A stretch of 64,000 nt of DNA, from assembly GCF_018402175.1 (NCBI RefSeq), contig NZ_JAGYJK010000014.1, positions 115,708 to 179,707 on the forward strand, read 5' to 3'. Both the position numbers and the translations under genes were made by a program. Under the pieces are notes generated by a model that worked only from the letters and a program-made list of their open reading frames with translations, searched no databases and was not told the origin of the DNA. Shown here piece after piece: positions 33,721 through 42,260 of this stretch. This DNA is from Yoonia sp. GTDB taxonomy: Bacteria; Pseudomonadota; Alphaproteobacteria; Rhodobacterales; Rhodobacteraceae. Each line of letters starts with the position of its first letter. Within the stretch, counting starts at the first letter, position 1.

Positions 33721-34806
33721 CTACGCCAGAATAACCAGCGACCGTTCGTCCCAGACCACCTTGGTCGTGGTGCCGACATCCAGCACCGGCCGGCCGATCA
33801 GGTTTTTCATCGCGATATTCAACGGCTGGTCCACGCCTGCAATGCGCACATCGTAATAGGTCATGTCGCCGTAATAGACGACCTCGTCCACCACCCCGTC
33901 GATCAGCCTGCGCTGGGTGGTCTCACCCTCGAACAGGATCGCCAGCGTCTCGGGGCGCACACCGGCCACGGCGGCACCCTTGTGCAGGGCCATGGGCGCC
34001 TGTTCGGCATTGACCGACACACGCCCAAGACCGGCAACATCGACATCGATCGTGTCACCGACCTGCAGCACATCGGCGCGCAGGAAATTCATCTTGCCGA
34101 TGAATTCCGCAACCCGCCGCGAATTGGGGCGACGATACAGCGTTTCGGGATCCGCCAATTGCCCGATCTCGCCTTCGAACATCACCGCGATCCGGTCGGA
34201 CATGACCAAGGCTTCTTCCTGATCATGGGTGACCAGAATAAAGGTAATGCCGACATGGCGTTGCAGGCGGATCAGTTCGACCTGCATCTGTTCGCGCATC
34301 TTTTTATCCAGCGCCGACAGCGGCTCATCCAGCAACAAAACCTTGGGTTTCAGGATCAGCGCGCGCGCCAGGGCGACCCGCTGCCTTTGGCCCCCTGACA
34401 GGGCATGCGACGCGCGCTTGCCATAGCCTGACAGGCCAACCATGGCCAAGGCATCGTCGACCATGCGGGCCTTGTCGTCCTTGGTCAGATCCGCCCGTTT
34501 GCGCAGACCAAAGGCCACGTTTTCCGCGACACTCAGATGTGGAAAGATCGCATAGGACTGGAACACCATATTGGTCGGGCGCAGGTTGGCGGACACGCCG
34601 CGCATATCCTTGCCGCCGATCATCACGACACCGTCGGACACATCCTCCAGCCCCGCGATGGTGCGCAGCAAGGTGGTCTTGCCACAGCCCGACGGCCCGA
34701 GAAGCGAGAAAAACTCGCCCGTGTTGATCGTCAGGTCGATATCACGCAATGCATGATAATCGCCGTAATATTTATTGACGCCCTTGAGCGTGATCAAAGC
34801 TGTCAA
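33721..34806 (-). CDS. potA: polyamine-type ABC transporter ATPase (PotA-like)
   Basis: A 361-residue ATPase with Walker A LLGPSGCGKTTLLRTIAG near residue 40, signature ALSGGQRQRVALARAL near 140, Walker B VLLLDEPLSALD near 160, and a C-terminal TOBE-type regulatory domain, matching spermidine/putrescine PotA. Its TTG start overlaps the stop of the permease gene before it. The order in transcription is permease, permease, ATPase. No solute-binding protein is adjacent, so the substrate rests on family resemblance. Confidence 0.88.
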   Translation of the reverse strand: MTALITLKGVNKYYGDYHALRDIDLTINTGEFFSLLGPSGCGKTTLLRTIAGLEDVSDGVVMIGGKDMRGVSANLRPTNMVFQSYAIFPHLSVAENVAFGLRKRADLTKDDKARMVDDALAMVGLSGYGKRASHALSGGQRQRVALARALILKPKVLLLDEPLSALDKKMREQMQVELIRLQRHVGITFILVTHDQEEALVMSDRIAVMFEGEIGQLADPETLYRRPNSRRVAEFIGKMNFLRADVLQVGDTIDVDVAGLGRVSVNAEQAPMALHKGAAVAGVRPETLAILFEGETTQRRLIDGVVDEVVYYGDMTYYDVRIAGVDQPLNIAMKNLIGRPVLDVGTTTKVVWDERSLVILA

Positions 34807-35605
34807 AGAAAGCCCCCTTTGTCTTTTACACCGGCGCGGGCCATGCCGCGGCGGCGCAAAAGCTCTGCAATGGTCAACAGGATGATCGACAGCGCGACCA
34901 GAATGGTGCCAAGCGCCATGACAACGGGCAATGACGCCGGAAACCGCATCAGCCCCCAGATATAGACCGGCATCGTCTGGCTGGTGCCGGACAGAAAGAA
35001 CGCGATGATGAATTCATCAAGCGCTGATGGTAAAGGCGATCAGCATGCTGGAAATGATCCCCGGCATGACCAAGGGCAAAGTGACCAGCCGGAAGCGCCG
35101 AAAACCGGCTTTCGCCCAGATCCATCGCCGCCTCTTCTATGCTGGGATCAAGGTTCTGGAATGCGCCGTTCAGGATGGCGATGCAGAATGGCGTGCAGAT
35201 CAGCACATGGGCCGCGATGATCGTCCAGTTCGACAGGCCCATATCGAAAATCTGCACCACCACGACCAGCAAGGACACAGCCACGATGATTTCGGGCAGA
35301 ACCAAGGGCAGCATGATGAACCCCATGATCCCCGCCTTGACCGGAAAGCGGTACATCGCACCAGCCCTTGCGGCACAGATTCCCAGCAAGGTGGACAGGA
35401 TCGCCGTCATCACCGCGATGAACAGCGAATTCTTGACCGACGTGTGCAGCGACCGGTTGGTCATCAATTCACCGAACCAATCGGTGGTGAAACCCGCCAG
35501 CGGAAAGGCGATGATCGTCGCATCGTTAAAGGCAAAGATCGGCAACAGCACGATCGGCGCATATAAAAAGACCAGATAGGCGATGGCATAAATCCGCAGG
35601 CTCAT
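34803..35605 (-). CDS. potC: ABC transporter permease (PotC/PotI-like), frame broken twice
   Basis: Inner-membrane permease. It begins MSLRIYAIAYLVFLYAPIVL and includes the EAA loop IEEAAMDLGESRFSA. Two single extra bases, at 35091-35100 and 35017-35026, break the frame; removing them gives FRLVTLPLVMPGIISSML, then AFTISLDEFIIAFFLSG and a normal end KDKGGFL at 34803. Both insertions fall in the same GCGCTT-like context, pointing to consensus error. The first 4 bp overlap potB. Confidence 0.85.
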
Positions 35606-36474
35606 GACCGGCCCCGCAGCCAGCGCCGGTTCAGCAGGATAAACACAAGGCTGATCGCCGTGACCGACAGCATCGCCACCACCGCCAGTGCCGCGCCCAA
35701 AGGCGCATTATTCAGCGCCAGAAACTGCGTCTGGATCATATTCGCGATAAGCTTGCCACCGGCCCCGCCCATCAATTCCGGGGTGACATAATCGCCGATG
35801 GTCGGGATGAACACGATCAGCACCGCCGCCACCACGCCCGGCATCGCCAAGGGCAAGGTCACGCGGAAAAACGTCATCACCTTGTTTTCCCCCAGATCGC
35901 GCGATGCTTCGAGAAGGGACCGGTCGATCTTTTCCAATGCCACGAAAATCGGCAGGATCGCAAAGGGCGCAAAGGCATGGGCCAGCGTGATGATCACCGC
36001 GTTGATGTTATAAAGGATAAAGGTCAGCGGCTCGTCAATCAGGCCGATATTCAACAATCCGGTATTGATGACGCCATTATAGCCAAGGATCACTTTCCAC
36101 AGAAAAACCCGGATCAGATAGGACGTCCAGAACGGGATCGTGATCAGGAACAGCCACAAAGATTTGCGGTCGGGGCGCACATGGAACGACACGAAATAGG
36201 CAATCGGAAAAGCCAAAAGCACCGTCACCACAGTCACCACCGCCGACACGAACAGCGAGCGTTGCAGCAGCGCGCCATAGATCGGCTGGTCGATGATCTG
36301 GCGATAATTGTTCAGCGTGAATGTCGTATCGACATCCATGAAATTCTGGGTCCAGAAACTGAACAGGATGATCGCCCCCAAGGGGAAGGCCATCAACAAC
36401 AACGCATAGAAAAACGGCGGGCTGATCAGTAACAGCCCACGCCCGCCCTCGGATGATGTCAGTTTGTTGAACAT
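35602..36474 (-). CDS. potB: ABC transporter permease (PotB/PotH-like)
   Basis: A 290-residue permease with six hydrophobic segments, beginning after RGLLLISPPFFYALLLMAFP, and the EAA coupling loop LLEASRDLGENKVMTFFRV near residue 200. It is the first gene of the transporter operon; its promoter should lie in the 120 bp between 36475 and the rpsI-derived terminator at 36596-36632. Confidence 0.88.
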   Translation of the reverse strand: MFNKLTSSEGGRGLLLISPPFFYALLLMAFPLGAIILFSFWTQNFMDVDTTFTLNNYRQIIDQPIYGALLQRSLFVSAVVTVVTVLLAFPIAYFVSFHVRPDRKSLWLFLITIPFWTSYLIRVFLWKVILGYNGVINTGLLNIGLIDEPLTFILYNINAVIITLAHAFAPFAILPIFVALEKIDRSLLEASRDLGENKVMTFFRVTLPLAMPGVVAAVLIVFIPTIGDYVTPELMGGAGGKLIANMIQTQFLALNNAPLGAALAVVAMLSVTAISLVFILLNRRWLRGRS

Positions 36475-36595
36475 GGGCCGATCTTCATTGTCATGCCGGA
36501 AAGATCAACATCAAACTCGCGTCAAGCGCAGGATCAGCGTTGGAAATTTTACCATTTGCCGCATTTTCAGCCAATCATGCACCAAGGGTTTGAAA

Positions 36596-36632
36596 CCAAA
36601 AAAGGCCCGCAGGATGCAGGCCTTTTTCGAAA
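36596..36632 (-). terminator. original rpsI terminator, stranded by the island
   Basis: Minus-strand hairpin GGCCTGCATCCTGCGGGCC followed by TTTTTT. It lies just beyond the rpsI-like 3' end AAGCGTTAA (36643-36653), so it looks like the native rpsI terminator separated from its gene by the inserted element. Confidence 0.7.
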
Positions 36633-36642
36633 TGTGAACAGC

Positions 36643-36653
36643 TTAACGCTTGG
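36643..36653 (-). other. attachment site copy, distal (attL)
   Basis: TTAACGCTTGG matches the rpsI stop region TTAGCGCTTGG at 41157-41167 in 10 of 11 bases. Read on the minus strand it is CCAAGCG-TTAA, the last codons and stop of an rpsI-like 3' end, followed by a terminator. Confidence 0.65.
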
Positions 36654-36721
36654 CTATTTGGCACTTTCTATTTTCCTGCATTATCAATGACTTGCTGTAT
36701 AAGCGGCACATATGCTATCAA

Positions 36722-36729
36722 TCTGCTAC
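36722..36729 (+). repeat. TCTGCTAC, possible integrase arm site (left)
   Basis: Same octamer and orientation as the pair at 41073-41080 and 41084-41091 near the other end of the element. Confidence 0.3.
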
Positions 36730-36991
36730 TGCCAAATAGAAATTGTCTGGTTCCGCGCAAAATACTCAGCACAGTCTTCACTTCTACTGTTTAACTCGCT
36801 CATTAACTCGTTATAGTATAACGCTATCGCACTTATTGCATTTGCTTGTTCGCAAAGTATTGAATTGTCGGTTGTCGTGCATAATATTGGGATCAACTCT
36901 AATAAACCGCCACTAGACGATTGCGCACTTACTGCAGACGCAAATGAAAACGCCAAAACCGAAGCGAAGCCAGAAACATATCTTTAATCAT
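36726..36991 (-). pseudogene. small secreted protein, one-base deletion in the signal peptide
   Basis: The downstream frame reads VLAFSFASAVSAQSSSGGLL, a signal peptide end with an AxA-type cleavage site, then two cysteines (PILCTTTDNSILCEQ) in a helical mature part of about 65 residues. Its only in-frame start is a poor TTG at 36956. An ATG at 36991 with GAGG upstream encodes MIKDMFLASL in the neighbouring frame; adding one base after it gives a complete signal peptide. No family is recognised. Confidence 0.5.
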
Positions 36992-37025
36992 TTTATCAGC
37001 CTCTTCATTTTCAACCAGCATCACT

Positions 37026-37223
37026 ATGCCAGTCTGCCCCTTGTGCAACTGCACCTTCGCTACCACACAAATCGCCACATTTCACGCCAAAAACGCACAC
37101 ACAGCGCCCTCGCAGCGTGTAGCAGCCAACAGCAGCCACACTGCCCTCACCCCCACTGTACGCTTGCTACACACGCTGTACGCCACCACTGCACCCTCAT
37201 CCTTACATCGTTTTCCGATGTAA
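37026..37223 (+). CDS. small ORF with a C2H2 zinc-finger-like motif
   Basis: A 65-residue ORF whose N-terminus reads CPLCNCTFATTQIATFHAKN then AH, which satisfies C-x2-C-x12-H-x4-H with the phenylalanine in place. No good ribosome-binding site is visible and the remaining 40 residues are low-complexity. It ends inside the first palindrome at 37202-37224. It may be chance reading in CA-rich DNA. Confidence 0.3.
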   Translation: MPVCPLCNCTFATTQIATFHAKNAHTAPSQRVAANSSHTALTPTVRLLHTLYATTAPSSLHRFPM

Positions 37224-37265
37224 GCACCTTCACGCACCATCCCTTACATCGTTTTCCGATGTAAG
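37202..37265. repeat. two identical hairpin palindromes in tandem
   Basis: Copies at 37202-37224 and 37243-37265. Each has arms CTTACATCG and CGATGTAAG around a TTTTC loop, and the copies are identical, 41 bp apart. They lie directly downstream of the minus-strand ORF 37268-37576. Candidate tandem terminator, protein-binding site or REP-like element. Confidence 0.75.
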
Positions 37266-37267
37266 CA

Positions 37268-37576
37268 CTACTTGGGCGCTATGGGCTTGATGGGTTGGAT
37301 TGGCTGCGTGTTGGGCTGTTGCTGTTGCTGCTGCGAGGACTGCTTTGGTGCTGCTTGCTGCAACTTGGGTGCGTTTGGCGACTTGGGCATAGGCACAGAA
37401 CGCACTGCACGACGCTGCTTTGGCTTTGGTGCTGCGCTTTGCTCAATGTCTCGTGCCTCGTCAGCAATCGCACTTGCCATCAAACGCAACACCTCCAAGC
37501 GCACTGCTGCACGTTCCTCACTTGTAATCTGCCTAATCAAATTCAGCGCACGTTGCACATCAGCCAAAGCACTCAC
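37268..37576 (-). CDS. element-encoded protein with helical N-terminus and Q/P-rich tail
   Basis: A 102-residue protein of unknown function starting with GTG 37576, with AGGGG 7-8 bases upstream. Residues 1-45 are helical and charged (LADVQRALNLIRQITSEERA), residues 50-70 basic and proline-rich, and the C-terminus is Q- and P-rich (SSQQQQQQPNTQPIQPIKP). This layout suits a small DNA- or protein-binding factor, but no family is recognised. It is followed directly by the tandem palindromes. Confidence 0.55.
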   Translation of the reverse strand: MSALADVQRALNLIRQITSEERAAVRLEVLRLMASAIADEARDIEQSAAPKPKQRRAVRSVPMPKSPNAPKLQQAAPKQSSQQQQQQPNTQPIQPIKPIAPK

Positions 37577-37672
37577 AGTGCCACCCCTATATGTGCAAAA
37601 TCACCACCCCAAAACTGTAAGTACTTCCCTACCAAAAACTGCACGCACATTTTTCTACGTATAAAACCCATT

Positions 37673-38004
37673 TCAAGCAGCGCCCATTCGTTCTGCAACA
37701 CGCCACTTTGCTTCTGCTTGTTCATTCAGTGCAACTGTACATTTTTCGTGCAACGTAGCAAAACGCTCTGCCCAAGCCCTATGTCGTGCTTCACTGCTGC
37801 GCTCAAGTTTTGCACGATAATAATTCAATTTACTTGCACAGACTGCCAACGCATCTGCACTTGGCTGCAAATTCTGAAACCTTAACGTGCGCATATAACT
37901 TGCGTTCTTTCCAAGCCAAGCCAACACAAAACTCTTGTTCGCCTTGCACTGCATTTGCAGCCATCAAGTGCTTGTTTAATCTCATCCAAAACCATTTTCG
38001 TCAT
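37673..38004 (-). pseudogene. element-encoded helical protein, probably one frameshift
   Basis: ATG 38004 has a strong AGGAGA site 6 bases upstream and encodes MTKMVLDEIKQALDGCK; near 37955 the good frame changes to KANKSFVLAWLGKNASYMRT and continues for about 85 residues (LNYYRAKLERSSEARHRAWAERF). The segment WLGKNASYMRTLRFQNLQPS could be a helix-turn-helix. Together about 110 residues, perhaps a small phage-type regulator; family not recognised. Confidence 0.5.
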
Positions 38005-38074
38005 CAAATTCTCCTCGCGCATAAATACACAGCAACACTGTGTTGGTGTTTACACAGAGTATTTAGTGGAATTG

Positions 38075-38182
38075 ATGAATGAGAAATTACAACGCGAACG
38101 ACATACAGAACTTTTCGATGCACAAGCGCACATGGCGCAATTTATGTCGTTGCGCATACAAACATTTGCCCAGCATGTTTGA
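38075..38182 (+). CDS. very small ORF of unknown function
   Basis: A 35-residue, mostly helical reading (MNEKLQRERHTELFDAQAHM and following) with GTGGAATTG just upstream. It is followed by more protein-like sequence in shifted frames up to 38388, so it may be the start of a broken gene. Supported only weakly. Confidence 0.25.
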   Translation: MNEKLQRERHTELFDAQAHMAQFMSLRIQTFAQHV

Positions 38183-38491
38183 TCAGACAAAATACGTTGA
38201 CGGCACAGTGTTACACGAGCAAGGCACAGCAAGACTTACGGCACACACTCAATGTGCTTGCTACAACGCTGCATCCAAACCAACCAAACTGTGTGCGTCG
38301 TAAGCCACATCTCTATCGCCCACTCGCACTTACAACAATCGAAGCCATCAACACGGCGCAAGTAAAAGTCACTCACAACGCATTTTAACATAATATTAGG
38401 CAACATCCCAAAGCACTTTAGGCAAGCAGAAACAATTGACAGCATATTTAGGCACACTTGGACAAACTGTAGGCAAAGCGAAGACGTGTAC
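38183..38491. other. intra-element region without a convincing gene
   Basis: The best reading is a + strand frame to 38388 (LNVLATTLHPNQPNCVRRKP), without a credible start. Minus-strand readings are cysteine- and hydrophobe-rich shadows. Nothing else is seen. Confidence 0.4.
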
Positions 38492-38768
38492 ATGCAACAG
38501 ATTACTGACAGTAGCGCAGGTTTAAACTTTTACGTCCTTAAAGAGGCACATTTTGACAAGCAGAAGATTGTAGGCGACATAAGCACTTGGGACATAGACA
38601 ACACATTTATTCCTAATGCTGCTGTTTATGCAGACTGAAGTTAGCATAGACAGTTTATACGACAGCACACGCCGTTTGCTTGGGGACAGCGTAGTGTTTC
38701 GTATTGCTTGCAACACAGTGTTTCAAACACACTCAAACAAAACAGTAGGTTCAAACACTACTCTTTGA
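38492..38768 (+). pseudogene. short element gene split into two frames
   Basis: ATG 38492 opens 48 residues of balanced composition (MQQITDSSAGLNFYVLKEAH, then KQKIVGDISTWDIDNTFIPN) ending at TGA 38638. The adjacent frame from ATG 38628 continues for 46 residues (EVSIDSLYDSTRRLLGDSVV). They would fuse through a one-base change, or be two overlapping genes. No family is recognised. Confidence 0.35.
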
Positions 38769-38937
38769 ACACAACACACTGAACACAAACGAAAATGTCA
38801 TACTATATGCATTGTATGACATTCTGCTTTAACCAATTGAAATCGAACAATTCAATTTTGCCAAATCAATCGTTGTCCAAACACAATGTCAGAAAATACA
38901 ATAAACACACAGAAAACAGCAGATTTTGGAGCAAACA

Positions 38938-39504
38938 ATGCGACAAGCACAGACGCTGAAAGACGCAGAGATCAAACGTGTGTTGGCTTACTGCGCTACA
39001 CGTCAGCACAGCGCACGTGATACAACCATCGTCGTGTTCAGCATAAACGCTGGACTTCGTGCAAAGGAACTTGCTGCACTGCGTGTTGGCGACGTGTATG
39101 ACGAACTTGGCGCTGTACGCAGCAGTTTCGTGCTTGCTGCTGAACAGACAAAGGGCAGACGCACACGCACTGTATATTTGAACAAGACGCTGCAACGACA
39201 ACTTGCACAGTATCGCACTGCCCTACGCAACACAGCGCCATCAGCAGCACTGTTCTGCAGCCAAAAAGGCAACTTCTTCAGCGCCAACACAATGTGCCAA
39301 CTGCTGCTCAACATCTACAAAACGTGCAGTTTGAAAGATGCAAGTTCGCACAGTGGCAGACGCACGTTTATTACACGCTTGGCAAGCAAAGGTGTTGGCG
39401 TGCGTGTGCTTGCAGAACTTGCTGGACACAGCAGCATAGCCACAACGCAACGCTACATTGACGTGAATGCTGAACAGTTGGCAAACGCAGTAGAGTTGGT
39501 TTAA
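38938..39504 (+). CDS. small tyrosine recombinase (integrase/resolvase type)
   Basis: A 188-residue recombinase consisting almost only of the catalytic domain. Catalytic residues are visible: arginine in INAGLRAKELAALRV, lysine region EQTKGRRTRTVYLN, HxxR in SSHSGRRTFITRLASKG, and the last box AELAGHSSIATTQRYIDV with the histidine and nucleophilic tyrosine. ATG 38938 with GGAG 8 bases upstream is preferred to TTG 38926. The frame is intact, unlike its neighbour, and it meets the decayed integrase tail to tail. Confidence 0.85.
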   Translation: MRQAQTLKDAEIKRVLAYCATRQHSARDTTIVVFSINAGLRAKELAALRVGDVYDELGAVRSSFVLAAEQTKGRRTRTVYLNKTLQRQLAQYRTALRNTAPSAALFCSQKGNFFSANTMCQLLLNIYKTCSLKDASSHSGRRTFITRLASKGVGVRVLAELAGHSSIATTQRYIDVNAEQLANAVELV

Positions 39505-39507
39505 CGC

Positions 39508-41002
39508 TTACTGCTGCGTTTTCATTATCTCCAACAGCGCAGTCTCACTCAACTCGCCACGCTTAAAGCGTTTCAGTGCTTCAACAACAAAACTGTCTTC
39601 TGCATCGTCTGCTGCTTGCACCACAGCCTTTGTTGTACGTTTCGTCTTCGTAATCTCGTGTCTGCGCTTTTTCGAAACAAGATGGCTGTAGTGATTTTCA
39701 ATCTGCGCAACCTTACAGCCCATATTCATCGCCAAGTCATACACACTCACATCGCCCTTCTCCAAGCGCAGCGTCGCATATGTGTGTCGCAAACTGTACA
39801 AACTGCGCTTGTCGCCATCCCTATCGTACAACAAGCCATCCTTGCGTTCATTGTATGGCACACGCTGCAAGAAACTGCTGAAAGCCTCTGTTTAAATCCA
39901 CAAACTTCTGCACTGTGCGTGTTGCTGCATCCACTTGCCCAAACCACACCAAGTCGTTCGTTTTGTTATATGGCGACGTTTCACGCCAACGCTTTAATAG
40001 ACTCGTTTGCATTTGGCTGTGTTTGTACAAAACGTGCTTCGCCCTTCTTCGTTTCCTTACTCACACGCACTTCTGCAATCACAGTGTCGCTTGCCATCCA
40101 CAGCCACATCAGACTTAACATCACTCCAAATCATTTCACGTGCTTCGCCAACACGCAGCCCACTGTTCGCCAAAAACAGCACAAAATAGTACATCTGCTG
40201 TCGTTGCAGTCTTATGCCAAGCGTTCAGACGCTTGTCTGCAAACACACCCACACAATCCCTATAACTGCGCAGATAGCGTGTGAGCGTGTCATATTCTTC
40301 AGCGTCAAATCCTGCACGTCTTGCTGGTGTTCTATTTTTCGCTGGCGCTCGCATCTTAAACACTTGCTGCAAACGTCCACGCTCAAACGCATCATAAAAT
40401 ATTTGATTAAGTGCGCTTTGTTCCATCATCAGCGTTTTAGTTGCTGGTGCTTTGCGTACATTGTTTGTGCCACGTGTTTTAGCATCACGCCGTTTAGGAT
40501 TATATTTCTGCAGTGCTTTGCCTTCAGCACTGTCCCAAAACCCAATACGCCAATCCCAATATCCACTCGCAACACTTGGCGTAATGTCGTTCAACAGCAT
40601 ACTCGTGCCGTCTTTGTTCTTAAAATACTGCTTAAAATAACGTGCAGCGTATTTGTCGTGCCAATACTGTCTACTCGCTGTCCACGTGCCATTCTTTACG
40701 TTTCGTTCAAACCAGTTCTGCCAATGCTGTTCAAACGTGTATTCATCTAAACTATGCCCCAACTTCGCTGCTTGCTGTAAGCGCAACAACTCACTCTTCG
40801 CATATTCATAAGCATCTTCGTAAATTGTCAGTTTCGTGCTTCGTGTCACATAGCCTTTGCGTCCGCCAATCTTCAAACGCATATACCAATTTGCTTGTCT
40901 GTGCGTTTTAGCGTTGGGCACAGCGACAGCAAGATTGCGCCTAAACAGCACAAGCGCACCACCGTAATGCTCTCTTTTATCTTCATAAAACGCCAACAGC
41001 AC
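39508..41002 (-). pseudogene. large tyrosine integrase, decayed by about four frameshifts
   Basis: The N-terminal half (41002 to about 40200) reads as an arm-binding and core-binding region (ANWYMRLKIGGRKGYVTRST, then the ALNQIFYDAFERG core). The catalytic half is spread over other frames: MYYFVLFLANSGLRVGEARE near 40180, VIAEVRVSKETKKGEARFVQ near 40080, KTNDLVWFGQVDAATRTVQK near 39950, and RSLYSLRHTYATLRLEKGDV with ENHYSHL from 39870. Restored, it would be near 480 residues. Position next to rpsI fits the integrase that inserted the element. Confidence 0.75.
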
Positions 41003-41072
41003 ACTCCAATAGCAACCTGAAACGCTACAGATATGCTAAAATCACTAAACCATAACGTCAACATACACTGCG

Positions 41073-41091
41073 TCTGCTACAATTCTGCTAC
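41073..41091 (+). repeat. paired TCTGCTAC, possible integrase arm sites (right)
   Basis: Two copies (41073-41080 and 41084-41091), 11 bp apart start to start, between the integrase start and the rpsI terminator. Confidence 0.35.
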
Positions 41092-41093
41092 GC

Positions 41094-41132
41094 ACAAAAA
41101 AAGGGCTGCAAAATATGCAACCCTTTGTTTTA
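41094..41132 (-). terminator. rpsI terminator, supplied by the element
   Basis: Minus-strand hairpin AAGGGTTGCATATTTTGCAG with closing CCCTT, then a run of seven T. It differs in sequence from the stranded terminator at 36596-36632. Confidence 0.75.
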
Positions 41133-41156
41133 TATGATAAAATATGTCGTTCGCTG

Positions 41157-41167
41157 TTAGCGCTTGG
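41157..41167 (-). other. attachment site copy at rpsI (attR)
   Basis: TTAGCGCTTGG covers the rpsI stop and last two and a half codons (SKR-stop) and matches 36643-36653 with one difference at the wobble base. Confidence 0.65.
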
Positions 41168-41648
41168 AGAACTGGAAGCTCTTGCGCGCTTTGGCCTTGC
41201 CATATTTCTTACGTTCCACGACGCGGCTGTCGCGGGTCAGGAAACCGGCAGCTTTCAGCGCGGGGCGCAGGCTGGGATCATAAAGCTGCAGCGCCTTGGA
41301 CACGCCATGCTTGACCGCACCGGCCTGACCGGACAGACCGCCGCCCTTGACGGTGGCAACCACGTCGAACTGACCGGCAACACCGGCGATCGAGAATGGC
41401 TGTGCCAGGATCATCTGCAACACTGGGCGTGCGAAATAAGTCTTCATTTCCTTGCCGTTGACAGTGACCTTGCCGGAACCGGGGCGGATCCAGACGCGGG
41501 CGACCGCATCTTTACGCTTGCCGGTGGCATAGGACCGACCCAGCGCATCGCGGACGGGTTCACGGGGGGCGGCGACGGGGACTGCAACAGCCTCTACACC
41601 TTCTGCGACCTGCCCCAGCTCTTCGAGCGAATTGACTTGATCGGCCAT
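41157..41648 (-). CDS. rpsI: 30S ribosomal protein S9
   Basis: A 163-residue S9 with the core [21 protein letters not shown] and the C-terminal RNA-binding tail ending [11 protein letters not shown], whose last lysine-arginine contacts P-site tRNA. The N-terminal 35 residues are an acidic/alanine-rich extension usual in Rhodobacterales. It directly follows rplM. Its 3' end is the insertion target of the element, which leaves the protein sequence intact. Confidence 0.97.
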   Translation of the reverse strand: MADQVNSLEELGQVAEGVEAVAVPVAAPREPVRDALGRSYATGKRKDAVARVWIRPGSGKVTVNGKEMKTYFARPVLQMILAQPFSIAGVAGQFDVVATVKGGGLSGQAGAVKHGVSKALQLYDPSLRPALKAAGFLTRDSRVVERKKYGKAKARKSFQFSKR

Positions 41649-42109
41649 TATGCGGTCCTCGTATTCTTCGGGTTCATGGATTTGACATCCAGAACTTCGG
41701 GCTTTTGGGCTTCCATGCCATGTGCCGCGCCTGCGAAAATACGCAGGTGGGTCATTTGCTGGCGCGACAGCTTGCCACCGGGCAGCATACGCTGAACGGC
41801 TTTTTCGATCACGCGCTCGGGGTGCTTGCCTTCAAGGATTTCTGCCTTGGTCTTGGACTTGATCCCGCCGGGGTGGCCAGTGTGCCAGTAATAACGCTCG
41901 TCGCGCTTGTTACCGGTCATCTGGATTTTCTCGGCGTTGATCACGATCACATTGTCGCCCATATCCATGTGCGGTGTGAAAGATGGCTTGTGCTTGCCGC
42001 GCAAGCGCATGGCGATGATCGATGCAAGACGGCCCAGAACAACGCCTTCAGCGTCGATCAGGATCCATTTCTTGTCGATATCCGCCGGGGTAGCGGTAAA
42101 GGTTTTCAT
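41648..42109 (-). CDS. rplM: 50S ribosomal protein L13
   Basis: A 153-residue L13, first gene of the rplM-rpsI operon. It shows the family start [36 protein letters not shown] and [16 protein letters not shown]. Its stop shares a base with the rpsI start. Promoter and leader lie in the 150 bp before MocR's 3' end. Confidence 0.97.
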   Translation of the reverse strand: MKTFTATPADIDKKWILIDAEGVVLGRLASIIAMRLRGKHKPSFTPHMDMGDNVIVINAEKIQMTGNKRDERYYWHTGHPGGIKSKTKAEILEGKHPERVIEKAVQRMLPGGKLSRQQMTHLRIFAGAAHGMEAQKPEVLDVKSMNPKNTRTA

Positions 42110-42260
42110 ATCTCACCAGAAGGTTTGTGGTGGCGCAACGCCACGGTCATTCGGATAGGTGGCTTATAAGCACCCTAAAATGCGCGTCAAGCGGCGTTTT
42201 TCCGAAATAATCATTCAAAAACAGTGCCTTGCAAATTAGGTATCATTATACCCCATCAAA

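Larger units (their letters stand above)
36643..41167. mobile_element. 4.5-kb integrative element inserted at the 3' end of rpsI
   Basis: DNA of clearly lower GC and different codon use (rich in GCA, ACA, CAC) is bounded by TTAACGCTTGG and TTAGCGCTTGG, the latter being the rpsI stop region. A large decayed integrase lies next to rpsI; a second, intact small tyrosine recombinase and several short ORFs lie inside. Both flanks carry a strong minus-strand terminator, as expected if the element restores rpsI with its own 3' end. Direct repeats TCTGCTAC lie near both ends. Confidence 0.72.

Noticed and set aside
34803..36474. Missing solute-binding gene taken as loss through the element insertion
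   Set aside because: The rpsI terminator lies upstream of potB at the old junction, so no binding-protein gene was there before insertion.
36944..37264. 106-codon + strand frame at the left of the rpsI element
   Set aside because: His/Thr/Ser-rich reading of CA-rich DNA without a start signal; it overlaps the better supported reverse-strand secreted gene and the 37026 ORF.
38236..38716. Minus-strand cysteine-rich frames inside the element
   Set aside because: Composition (Cys, Val, Trp, Met) is what CA-rich DNA gives on the other strand; no ribosome-binding site or homology.
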